This document shows, one piece after another, positions 7,826 to 17,235 of a stretch of DNA of 20,000 bases. Origin of the DNA: Chromera velia (lineage: Eukaryota > Sar > Chromeraceae). The notes below the pieces were generated by a model, which saw only the letters and a list, made by a program, of their open reading frames with translations, did no database searches and was not told where the DNA came from. Where the stretch lies: positions 4,588 to 24,587 of the forward strand of contig JAHBMJ010000211.1 of assembly GCA_018398765.1 (NCBI GenBank), written 5' to 3'. The position numbers were made by a program, and so were the translations under genes. Positions within the stretch are counted from its first letter, which is position 1, and every line of letters starts with the position of its first letter.

Positions 7826-10159
7826 TGGCAATGCGTTGCATGTACATGTATATACATCTCTGTGTATGCCTGCATGTGTGCACGCACTTGCATGTGTGTC
7901 TCTGAAAATGTGCACGCCATGACGAACCTCAAGTCTTCACTAGACCCCCGTCGTGCCCCTGCAGAAGTCCTGGTTTCCTCTGTCAATACACCGACTGCGA
8001 GTCCCTGTAGCCCCAAGTCAGGCTCCTCTGCACCGTCTCCTGGAGTTGGGAGGAGAGTTCTTGCAACAGTTGCAGTCGAGAAAGGGTCCCCCCTCCTTGA
8101 AGCTGCAGGTACCGGTGATTTTGAGACTGTGGGTCTGCTACTGCGTTCGGGAACTCAGGGGGGCGTGGATGAGAAGGACAGACGGGGGAATACGGCCCTC
8201 ATGGCAGCGGCAATGAATGGGCACACGGAGACTGTGGGCCGTCTCCTTGGCTTCGGTGCGAACATCGAGGAGAGGTGCCATCTGTATGGCAACACCGCTC
8301 TGATTTTGGCTGCATTGAGTGGCCATGCAGAGACTGTGGATTTCCTTCTTCACTCAGGGGCGCGTGCAGGGGAGAAGAACAAGAACGGAAACAACGCGCT
8401 GTTCATGGCTGCCCGAGACGGCCACACGGAGACGGTTGATGTCCTTCTGCGATCGGGGGTGCAGCTGCCCGGGAATTGTGACAACAACGGCAACACAGCC
8501 TTGATGTTTGCTGCGATGCATGGTCATACAGAGACTGCCGATCTCTTGCTTTCCTCAGGTGCGAGGGTGGATGATGCGAACAGCAACGGAGACACGGCTC
8601 TGATGGTGGCTGCAAGAGACGGCCACACAGAGACGGTAAGTCTGCTGCTCTCTTCGTTGTCAGCGGACCAGCTTGAGCAGACAAACAAAGAAGGTTCCAC
8701 TGCACTTACCATGGCTGCTCAGAATGGACACACAGAAACAGTTGCGTTGCTGCTGCAGAAGAAAGCAGACGTGGCAGGTTCCCTAGAAAGAGAGAGGGAG
8801 AGGGCCAAGAGCGTTGCCTCGAAGAGAGGTCACACAGAGGTGGTTAACCTTCTCGAGGGTCGGACAGAGGCAGAAGGATCCCTTACGAAAGGAGAAGGAG
8901 ACTGGGTCAAGAGGCAAAGGGAGTCGTGGGAGCCCATAGCAGACGTGCTGAGGGGAGGTGCTGTTGTCCTCTGGCCCCTCCCGGCCCTCCAGCTGCTGCT
9001 GTCAAGGAATGAGAAAATTCCCAAGAGGCAGGAAGTCGAAGAGACGCTCAGACGACTAGGTTGGTCAGACAAAGAGGCAGCAGGGATGACGGAGCTGCGA
9101 AAGAAACTCGAAGAAGCCGAATTTCCCTCAAGGTCGGGTCTCACTGTGGTGTGCCTCTCTTACCCCTGGCTGTCCAGAGAGCACCCTGACCCTGAGTGCT
9201 TCCACCTCCAGAAGCTGTGTGAGCAGCTGAGCAGTAAATGGTGGGCTCGTGGAGAGGCAGCTGCAAAGGTTGCGGTATTTTGGGATTTCATGTCTCTCTT
9301 TCAGAAGCCGAGGGATGAGAGACAGGACAGTCTCTTCAAGACTGCGTTAGAAAACCTTGACCTCCTTTACAGCAGCACACACACTCGAGTCTGCCGCTCT
9401 ACAGCGGTGTCCCCCCTCTCCCTCAACCCCCTTTCTTTCAACGAAAGAGGATGGCCGACTTTTGAGACTTTCATCACAGGATTCAAACCCCCCAATTTGA
9501 TCCATCTGATATCCATGGATTCAAATGCATCCTCCGTGCTCCTCACTCCCGCCTGCCCAAAAACGTTCGACAAAATTCTCAACACGAAGATTTTCACTAA
9601 CGGGGCAGATGCTGAGATTGTGAAGGCATTGTATCGTGGGTTCGTCTCTCGAACAGCCGGCACGATCCGAGCGTTTTCGTTTGCAGGCCGAAGGGAATTC
9701 TCAGACGAGAGTGCCGATTCTCTGACAAGCCTGTTGAGGTTCATGAGGGAAGAGGCCCTAATTGCAGCAGCAGTCACACAGTGCGATCTGTCCTACACCT
9801 CCGTAAGTCATGCTGCGGTTGTGAAGCTTCTGGGTGAGCTGGGAAAAGTACACAGATTGAAACGTCTTCTTTTGAAGCGCATGGCTGGTACAGCTGCTTT
9901 GAAAGCTTTGCGTGAATCGTTTGAGGATGGGGAAATGTCTGAGTTGAATTTTTTGGACCTCCGTGATTCTAGGGGGGTCGACGGCTCTTGTGTAAGTGAT
10001 TTGGAGGTGATTTGCAAGGAGTCACAGAAAAGAAAAAAGAAGAGACTCGATGTCAAGTTGATGCGAACACCACTGGCAAGGAACACAGCTGCAAAGGAGC
10101 AGCTTCAGGACAAAGAGTTTGCGAGGGAGTTTGTAGATTTGGAATTGCAGTTTGAATAA
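7471..10159 (+). CDS. Ankyrin-repeat protein with HET-like central block
   Basis: The large open exon encodes seven good ankyrin repeats plus one degenerate copy (core GNTALMxAAxxGHTETVxxLL), roughly residues 53-312. A central block follows at about 400-515 with LSYPW (410-413 region), VFWDFMSLFQ (451-458) and RGWPTFE (506-512). A leucine-rich C-terminal part (CDLSYTSV, LNFLDLRD) ends at TAA 10157-10159. Preferred model: exon 1 at 7471-7504 (MGCGASTTAQT, donor GTCAGT) joined in phase to exon 2 at 7965 (acceptor CCCCTGCAG), giving 742 residues. The simpler alternative starts at ATG 7919 and gives 746 residues in one exon. MGCGAS looks like an N-myristoylation and palmitoylation signal, implying membrane attachment. 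The spacing of SYxW, WDxxSLxQ and RGWxxxE recalls fungal HET domains; this is motif-level resemblance only. Ankyrin repeats bind protein partners. The role could be sensing or signalling but is not shown. Confidence 0.85.
7765..7823. repeat. (GT)n microsatellite
   Basis: A near-perfect GT tract of almost 60 bases, with GC interruptions only at its left end. It lies in the proposed intron (7505-7964) of the ankyrin gene, or in its 5' leader if translation starts at 7919. Its apparent translation as alternating V and C is not credible as protein. Confidence 0.95.
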
Positions 10160-11319
10160 ATCTGGCACATCTTCGGCTACTCGCGAAGTGTTGGACAGGT
10201 TGAAAGAAGTCTTTCTCAAAGCACTTAGCATAGCAGAGGTTGAATGCGCAAAAGTTGCAGCAAAACCAACTATTAAACTCACCGTTACTCACGGTTACTC
10301 ACCAAAGTTTAATTTTAGGGGTTTAATTGGACTTGAGGCTCCTTGGCTTTGTTATTCAACATAGGTCTGATATAGATAATCAGTCACCTCTAGAGTTACC
10401 TACATTTTGATATATTTTGATATTTTTCAGTATTAAGACTTCTGTCTAAACTTTTGTCAGACATCCTTAGCTTGAAGCTACTACCTCAGTACCAACGCTT
10501 TATAACAATAACGATTTTTTTTTTTATTTTTTTTTACTTTAGTTTTTACTCTTTAATAAGTCTTCATGCCATTTTTACAAAAAGTGTAATTCAGTTCAAT
10601 GCGAATTTGATGCACATTTTAAGTTGAATGACGTATAATTCAAAGACAACAAGAAACCATGGACCTAGCCATAGACATGCAGACTATTAAAATAATATTC
10701 AACTATATGATCAAATTTCTAGTCGTTGCATGTATGTTCATATGTAAATTGAATTGAGTTGATTAATTATAGAATATGACTAAGAATATGGCTTCAATAC
10801 ACCTATTCTGACTCAATTTCTGAGGTTATGACCCACGCTCCTCCAGGTTTTGCATCACTGGCAAAACAATCCATTTTAATAATAAGGGCTACCTAGAATA
10901 ATTAAGCGCTATATAGCTAGGTCTAAAGGCTGGCAGTCATTTCATTCTAAAAACTTTTATCGCACAGGCACTTAATTCAATCATTGAACTTAAGAATGAA
11001 TTTTAATGCACAAATTCATTTATATACATTTAGTTGCATTTATCTGGGTTGTGCACTGTCATTTTAAAAAAATGCTGCGGATGCGTTTCTTATCTTTTTA
11101 GACATATCTATACCTAGATGAGTACAACAATCATAGTTGTTTTTTATACATGCACATATTAATTCAAACTTCAAGTTAAACTTTGAATAAAGTAATTCAA
11201 GTAAAGCAAGAACGTCAATGTACACACAAGCAAACATAAAGAAAGAAGGGGACTGAATAAAAAGATTTGGTCTACTTTTTGGGCATCCATGCTGTCTTCT
11301 GTTTAAGTTTCAAGGTCAA
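10160..11319. other. AT-rich intergenic spacer
   Basis: About 1.1 kb between the 3' ends of two convergent genes. It is markedly AT-rich with homopolymer T tracts near 10515-10540 and scattered AATTCA-type motifs. AATAAA overlaps the stop codon of the ankyrin gene (about 10155-10160). No gene, RNA or ordered repeat was recognised. Confidence 0.55.
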
Positions 11320-14300
11320 TCAGACTCTTGGCGCCGAGAGAAGAGCTGCAGTCGGTGGAGACGGCATTGAAACCGAAATGGGAGACGGCAGGATGTCTGC
11401 ATCTGGCGGCACTGTGGCTGCTCCGTCTCGGAATTCGTTTGGGGGCAGGTTCTCTCCGAGGAAGGGCACAGGCTTTCTGTCCTCATACTCTTCCCCCGAG
11501 CGAAAGGGATTTTGGGGTGTTTGGGAGGCTGTGAGCGGGATGGAAGGGGAGTTTACTTTCTTTGCGTTGCAGAGCGGAAGGGAGGATGTGGGAGATGAAG
11601 AGAAACCAAATTTTCCTCTTTGTGCCCTTGAGGGGGATCTAGTCAAACTCCCTCCTTGCTCCATCATAGAGGCTGCCAGAGCATGACGAGCAGGGGACCC
11701 CCCGTTGGACCTCGGGCTTCTGCCACTACTCCCAGACCTAGGGGACCTGGAGTAAGTAGAGGAAGAAGCAAGTTTGGAAAGCAACTGTGCAAGCTCGGAC
11801 TGTCCTCTCTTCGACTGTTCCTTCTTCTTTTCAGAGTCCTCGGGAAGGACCTCTTCTCGGAGTTGTTCCAGCAACTCCATCGCCTTTTTCTTTGTTTGAC
11901 CCCGATGTTTGCTCGAGGTTGGATGCTCCCACGTCTTCCTTGCAACAAAAGGAGGACGCACCTTGTCAAACAACGCATCAGATGCGCAGTCCCACAACAC
12001 ATTCCGCTGTCTCTCTTGCATGTCAGTCAGCAAAGTCTCGGCCTTTCCCTGCATTCCTGTATGTCCATGCTGCAACTGGCCGTCCGTCCCTGCGGAACTT
12101 GTCATTCGAATCTGAGTGATCAGTGCTGTTCCTAGGAGGGTCAGTTGTTGGCCTGTGACTGGAGAGAGATTCGGTGGACCTGCATACTCCTCGTCATCCT
12201 CTAAGGCATCGTCGAGGGCAAAAGGATCGATTACCTCCTCCAAGTTGTCCCCGGCCTCTTTCAGGATATCCTCCACCTCCACCTCCAGAGCCTCCAATGT
12301 AGGGGGTTTGGGCACTCTGAAGGGGTTCCCAGCTGATGGCATTGGTTGGCTCTGGTTAAAATTATTCGTCTCTGGTGAAGGGACATGAACAGGGAATAAG
12401 GGAGGGTTGTTTTGTTTTTTCTTTGCAACAGGAGACACTGCAATCTCCTGAAGTCCTCCATCTCCTCTCCTTGTGCTCTCTCTCTCTTCAACAGAATTCC
12501 CCCCCCCCTCTGCACGAGTGAGACGGTTAGGGGGAGATCTGGACCGCCCCCCCCTCAGGGTGCCACCGGCAGTCTGAGACCTTTGCGCATTGTTTTCTGG
12601 AGACGACGAGGCGGACCGTGGAACGTGCCCCCGTTTCCCTCTTGATGTCTCTCTTCCTCTATCTCTTTCAGGAGACGGGCTGGAACTGACGGACAGTCTC
12701 CCCCCTGTGGTGGGCCTTCCTCGTTGCCATCCATGACGACCCCCTGAGTTCCTAGTGGCGCCACGGGAGTGAAGTCCGTCTCTCCCGCTCAGGGGGGGCA
12801 ATGGTGAGACTCTGTTTGTTTCTTGGAGGTTGATGGCATGTGTAAGGTCATTCCATCTCATGTGCCTCTGTGTCTTTGCCTCCTTATCTCTCCCTTTGGA
12901 CTTCACCTTCAGACCCAAAAGACCCGGACGTAAATTAGAGGATGACATTCCGAGAGTCGACCTAGACCCAGGGATAGTGAACGCCGTCTCGTTGTGGGGG
13001 CTCTGCAGGGCTTGTGAGACGGACACGGGACGACTGGGCTTCGTTGTGCTTGGGTTCACAGTGGGCGTCGCTTCGTCCTCTTCCTCGTCTTCCAGGGAAG
13101 AGGCCACCAGAGACACGAAGAGGCCTGCACCGTGGATCAACAAGTTGTCGTTTTCTCTTTCGCTCTCTGTCTCTATGTCTCATCTCAATCATGGCCGAAC
13201 GAAGAGTTTTTGGCAGAAAAACAAAGATAAAGCATGAGAAGCGAGGGGAGCTTCACAAGATTCAGAGCGCTAGACACAATCCAGGCAAGCCAGAAAACAC
13301 CATAAGAGCACCTCAAAAGGAGCTGGCTAGATGATTGGTTGCAGTGCAAGTCCTTGTATATACGTGTCTGTGACAGACATACATCTGGAAAAAGGGGACA
13401 CCAACACAGAGAAGGACAGTGGGTGAAGTGAAAGGACTCACTGACCTCTCCTGGTCACAGCAATGGCCGCCCCTATTCTTGTCATGCTTGGGTCCGCCTG
13501 CAGAATAAATAAAAGAGAATACTCAACGCAACAGCACAATGCAACAACACATGCATGCATGCACAGGCACAAAAAAGAGCACATCACACGGCACAAAAAA
13601 GAGCACATCACAGACTGCCAGGTGCCCTCCAGTCCCCCCATATTTCTCCTTTACTTCTGCACTGCCTGAGTCCGTGTTTGATTCACACAAGTGAACCCGA
13701 AAATAAGACCGCAGGACCCTTTGCAAAGGATCCTTTTCAGCGCCTGCCTTGCCCCAAAGAGGCGCAAGATTCTCTGTGGAAAGGTCATCATTGAAACTCA
13801 GCCGCCTGAAAAAGATCACCCTAACTGACCAGAGTGGCCACCTGTGCCGTTCCTCCCTTCCAGGCCTCGAGAGCCTTCCTGATGGACGCATGCAGACTCA
13901 CTGCCCCCGTGCGCACACCCCCGCTGACCGGACCCACAGTTTCTTCTGCAGAAAGAAAAGGAAGATGAACACAAAGGAGTTGGTCTGATTCTGCTTGTCT
14001 GGCACACGGCTACTGCTACATGCTTTGCAGAATCAAGGTCAGACAACACCCGCGTGTCGCATGTACTGCGGAGACTGACCCTCAGGAATGAAATGAGCGA
14101 GCTGAGAGCCCGACACACTTCGGCTGCACAAAAGCAGAAGACAGATGCAAGCAGAGGAGTAAGTCTTCATGGGAATGATTGCCGGGAATGTACATGGAAC
14201 GTTTATGTACATACATATAGATGTACAGACTGACACAGGATCATCGGGACGAAGAAAGTGACGGTGTGCTGTCGTCTGGGCGAGCACCTCAGCGGCTTCT

Positions 14301-14467
14301 GCACATTCGAAGTCCCAGGAGGCTGGAGGGACTCCTTTTTGTTTTCGCTCTCTGTTGACGTGGGCGAGAAACTCTGCCTGTACAATTTCTTCGCGTCCCA
14401 GGACCTTCAAAATCACTTCCTGGAAAGGCGCATGACCGCCAAAGAAAGACTTTCGAGGAAGTGCCAT
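11320..14467 (-). CDS. CAP/SCP-domain protein with long disordered C-terminal tail (multi-exon)
   Basis: Read on the minus strand. Exon 1 (14467-14231, ATG in AAGATGG context) gives 79 residues with FLAHVNRERKQKGVPPASWD at 33-52 and an alanine-rich helix, the classic start of a CAP domain. Later exons give LAHFIPE (about 14101-14080), then SLHASIRKALEAWKGG (13945 to about 13842), FNDDLSTENLAPLWGKA (about 13805-13655) and SMTRIGAAIAVTRR (13497-13446). These match the order of CAP helix and strand motifs. The last exon (13124-11320) joins in phase, so GLFVSLVASS completes the final strand, and then runs 600 residues. That tail is acidic (EDEEEDE), then Ser, Arg and Pro rich, with helical patches (LEALEVEVEDILKEAG, KKKAMELLEQLREEVL), and stops at TGA 11320-11322. 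Splice sites between exons 1-2 and 3-4 are uncertain. No signal peptide is obvious. CAP proteins bind lipids or sterols in many lineages; the role here is unknown. Confidence 0.7.
13566..13612. repeat. 24-bp tandem duplication in a CAP-gene intron
   Basis: Two perfect copies of a 23-base string beginning GGCACAAAAAAGAGC, at 13566 and 13590, one base apart. They lie in the intron between the exons ending at 13655 and starting at 13497. A GCATGC-type run precedes them. Confidence 0.9.
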
Positions 14468-14584
14468 CTTCGCTTAATTCCTTCCTCCTTGCCAACGAGC
14501 ACAAGCGGACCTTTGGCTGTTAGGACCCGACTAAGGATTGATTGAAGCTTGTGAGAGAGTGACCACAGCAATTATCTGCTGAAC
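14468..14584. promoter_or_regulatory. Putative bidirectional promoter interval
   Basis: The 117 bases between the start codons of the minus-strand CAP gene and the plus-strand small gene must hold both 5' leaders and probably a shared promoter, if both gene models are right. No TATA box or named motif was recognised. Inference from divergent layout only. Confidence 0.35.
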
Positions 14585-15039
14585 ATGCAGGAAACATGGC
14601 GGAGTGCTCTCGCAGGATGCAAGGTCAGAAGGTTGCAGGGCAGACAGGTCAGAAGATGCATGCATGTGTTGCACAGGTGTTGCACCTGCAGTGTTGTTTG
14701 CAACACTCATTGTTGCATGCATGTTGCAAGCCGTGTATGCATTTTTCTTCGTACATGAGTTAACGTTTCCAAAATGTACATATATATATATACGTGACTT
14801 GCATACCATGTGCAATATCGATGCTTTCTACATATGTGCAGAATCTACCAGAGTGCATAAATCAATTTGCGCGCATGATCTTGCAGACTCTTCTTCAAAA
14901 AGAGGGCGCAGTGCTCCGAGAGGGTGTCAGGAGCTGCGCTACGCACGCAAAGCTTCTCCTGGACGTTTCCGGATTTACTCCAGAAGACTTCGACGAGACT
15001 CGTTCAGCCACTCAGTCTGGCAAGCAGGAGTCGTCCTAG
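14585..15039 (+). CDS. Small two-exon gene, 63 residues, unknown
   Basis: Exon 1 (14585-14623) encodes MQETWRSALAGCK and ends at donor GTCAGA. Exon 2 (14887-15039) follows acceptor ATCTTGCAG and runs in phase to TAG. It contains TLLQKEGAVLREGVRSCATH, then AKLLLDVSGFTPEDFDETRS, and ends QESS. The product looks like a mostly helical cytosolic protein, with a conserved-looking segment GFTPEDFDETR and no signal peptide or membrane span. An alternative start at ATG 14596 with donor GTTGCA (exon end 14631) is also in phase and would give 62 residues. The gene is divergent from the CAP gene. I do not recognise the family. Support is the good composition of exon 2 and matching intron phase; upstream or extra exons are possible. 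Confidence 0.5.
14666..14730. repeat. GTGTTGCA-rich hairpin-forming segment
   Basis: Clustered copies of TGTTGCA in both orientations, including a hairpin with arms AGTGTTG (14690-14696) and CAACACT (14701-14707). The 16-base string at 14666-14681 (GTGTTGCACAGGTGTT) is identical to 1597-1612 inside the candidate MITE. It lies in the proposed intron of the small gene. Confidence 0.75.
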
Positions 15040-15438
15040 GTGAACACTTTCCAACTATTTGAAACCATAAGCCGGATTGAGGTGAGATGATCGAGGGCTG
15101 TTCATTCGAATCAAACAGGACACCTTCAATGAATCCAGCGGCTTCCAGCCTGAGCAGCCTCACCACCGGTTACCAACCACCATGCACGGCCTGTGTCATA
15201 CGGCCACTGTCCCTTTTGGCTAGCCTTTTAGCACCCTTGCACAGCGGTGTCTCTTTCAGAAGTAAGGAAAATTGACATTCTCATATCTTTTAGTAGTACG
15301 GACGTCGGACTGGGGCACTAGCCGGGGCACGGAGTGGCATTATTATATCGTCGTTATATGCATTCTAGTATGCATTTAGGTTTTGATACATGAAATACTT
15401 TAATTTGATATACCTTAGTAATACCTGAAATATATGTA
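15040..15438. other. Intergenic, no supported gene
   Basis: Downstream flank of the small gene. Short open frames on both strands show no protein-like pattern. No RNA gene recognised. Confidence 0.45.
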
Positions 15439-15489
15439 GACACACACACACACACACACACATACACACACACATACAGACACACACAT

Positions 15490-15539
<50 letters not shown>

Positions 15540-15545
15540 ACACAT

Positions 15546-15585
<40 letters not shown>
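15439..15585. repeat. (CA)n then (GA)n compound microsatellite
   Basis: About 120 bases of CA dinucleotides with occasional TA and GA interruptions, passing at about 15557 into an uninterrupted GA tract of about 28 bases. Alternating SL and CV open frames on the minus strand are by-products of the repeat. Confidence 0.95.
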
Positions 15586-15588
<3 letters not shown>

Positions 15589-16739
15589 CGTGAGCATGCG
15601 AAGACGTGAAAACGAGGGAGAATGAGAAAGAGAGTGAATGAGACAAAAGCTAGGACAAAGGAAGGAGAGAGACACAGAGAGACACAAAGACGTGGACACA
15701 TGCACTCATGCATCCACGCAGTGCACCCAGGTATCACTCCAGCTTTCAGTCTACCTGCCAACATAATATTGAACATATGCACACACTCAGGTGCCTACTC
15801 ATCCGCCCACCGGCAGGCGGGCAGGTAGGAAAGCATGTACAGAGACCCTGAGCACAAAAATTAGCCCCAAATTTCAGTGTGTGTCTTGTTTAGAAAGAGA
15901 AGAATAAGGGATAGAGTTTTTGAGCAGAAGAGACAGACACACACTCTTTTATTGCACATTCATACATTCTGCCATGATACCCTTTGTCTGTGTATTTGCA
16001 GACGATTACACAGGGGGGGACGGGCTAAAATCTGTATGCCTTCGGGTGAGAGACTTTTCTTTTGTATCGATCGTTGCATAGATGAAAGGACAGAGAGACG
16101 TTGAGTGATAAGGATGAATAAAGAGAGGGATGAAAGGTAAAAAAGACTGGAGGGGGGCAGGGCCTCGGGGAAGTCTGGTGTGTGATGTGGGGAAAATGGA
16201 AAAGGGGTATCCAAGTCAGTCATGCACGAGGGGGTGACTAAGAAAGCTTGTCATGAAGGAACAAAAGAGAGAGTGAAAGAGCAAAGGCAAACAGTGAGAG
16301 AGCAATACCAGGTCAGTTAGTCAACAAGTCATTTAAGTAGCCAGTTGGTTGCGTTCGTATGTTTTGGCAGCCAGAAAGAAAAAAAGGTTATTTCGAGAAA
16401 TCGAGGTTTAGAGTTTAGGGTCTATGATCCTCCCAGCTTTAATTTGTTCGGCTTTTTGAATGGAAGGCTTCGGCATGTTTCCTGTTGCTTTGTATGTATA
16501 TGAGGCCTCGGCATAGAGCGTGTATGCATATATGCATTGTCATGCAGTTTCTTCTTCTGTTCAGCATTATCTTCCACTTTTTTTTTGCACTGAACACACT
16601 TGGATAATGAACACTAATGTACGAAATAATAAAAATAAGACCGGAATCGTGATCCTAACCATTTGTCCATTTGAGACCATAGCTTTTTTTGAAAAAATAT
16701 GCACATTTAGCGACCCTGAATCTGTCTTTTTTCTTTTCG
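15586..16739. other. Gene-poor spacer, purine-rich then mixed
   Basis: The left part (to about 15700) is GA-rich and looks like decayed microsatellite. The remainder has no convincing coding frame. TTTAGAGTTTAGGG at about 16407-16420 resembles a plant-type telomere unit but is too short to interpret. Confidence 0.45.
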
Positions 16740-16865
16740 CTAGGCGGGGGGCGCCTTCGGCGCCGAACTCGCCTCCCCCATATATGAAATTAATGCTGAG
16801 GGGATTCGGCTTTCGTGACTCGAGATCTTTTTTTTTCCGCGCGCGGTGTGCGCGCGCCGCGCGGT
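16740..16865. other. GC-rich palindromic patch upstream of the right-hand gene
   Basis: Contains GGCGCC-TTC-GGCGCC (16750-16764), a perfect 6-bp stem with a 3-base loop. A second tract at 16837-16864, starting CCGCGCGCGG and ending CGCCGCGCGG, can fold in several ways. The patch stands out from AT-rich surroundings and lies about 400 bases before the start codon at 17236. It may be a CpG-rich promoter-proximal element or a decayed mobile element end; no partner copy is present in the window. Confidence 0.5.
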
Positions 16866-17034
16866 CGAATTATAACTGACGCACGCCAATATATGTGCAT
16901 GTCGCGTCGAGCCGATTTTTGGCTGCTTAAATTCGCTGTATTTGTAGCCGATTTTTGATTGCGATCGGCGCGTGCATATGCGTGCAACTAAGTTGAAGTT
17001 GTCGGCGGCCGACCGCGCGGTGAGAACACTGCAT

Positions 17035-17058
17035 GAGAAGTTGATGTTTCAACTTCTC
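17035..17058 (+). repeat. Perfect 10-bp inverted repeat in 5' flank
   Basis: GAGAAGTTGA and TCAACTTCTC are separated by TGTT. The stem has no mismatch. It lies about 180 bases before the start codon at 17236, in the promoter or 5' leader, and could act as an RNA hairpin or a dyad binding site. Confidence 0.7.
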
Positions 17059-17235
17059 CGAAGCCTCCCTTGATTGTGTCACACTCTCCTTGTCTGTTGA
17101 AGCCGACTAAGAGAAATCTCTTTCTGCTGTGTGTGCGCTTGCGTCAAACTCTCTTTTGCTGCTAAGCAATTCGCTTCTTTTCCGAAGTCCCTTAAATTCA
17201 TCATTGAAGTTACTCGACTAGCTTGTAAATCCAAG

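Noticed and set aside
7769-7918. N-terminal extension of the ankyrin frame beginning at GTG with VCVCVC
   Set aside because: It is translated GT microsatellite; either the ATG at 7919 or the spliced exon at 7471 is a better start.
12962-13192. Minus-strand frame MIEMRHRDRERKRKRQ
   Set aside because: Overlaps the better-supported CAP-gene final exon in another frame and consists of low-complexity basic sequence.
15100-15120. tRNA-like B box around TTCGAATC
   Set aside because: No matching A box or cloverleaf arms could be found on either strand.
15354-15782. Minus-strand frames rich in SLSL and CVCV
   Set aside because: They are direct translations of the CA/GA microsatellite.
16405-16420. 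GGTTTAGAGTTTAGGG as an interstitial telomere
   Set aside because: Fewer than two imperfect units; expected by chance in AT-rich spacer.
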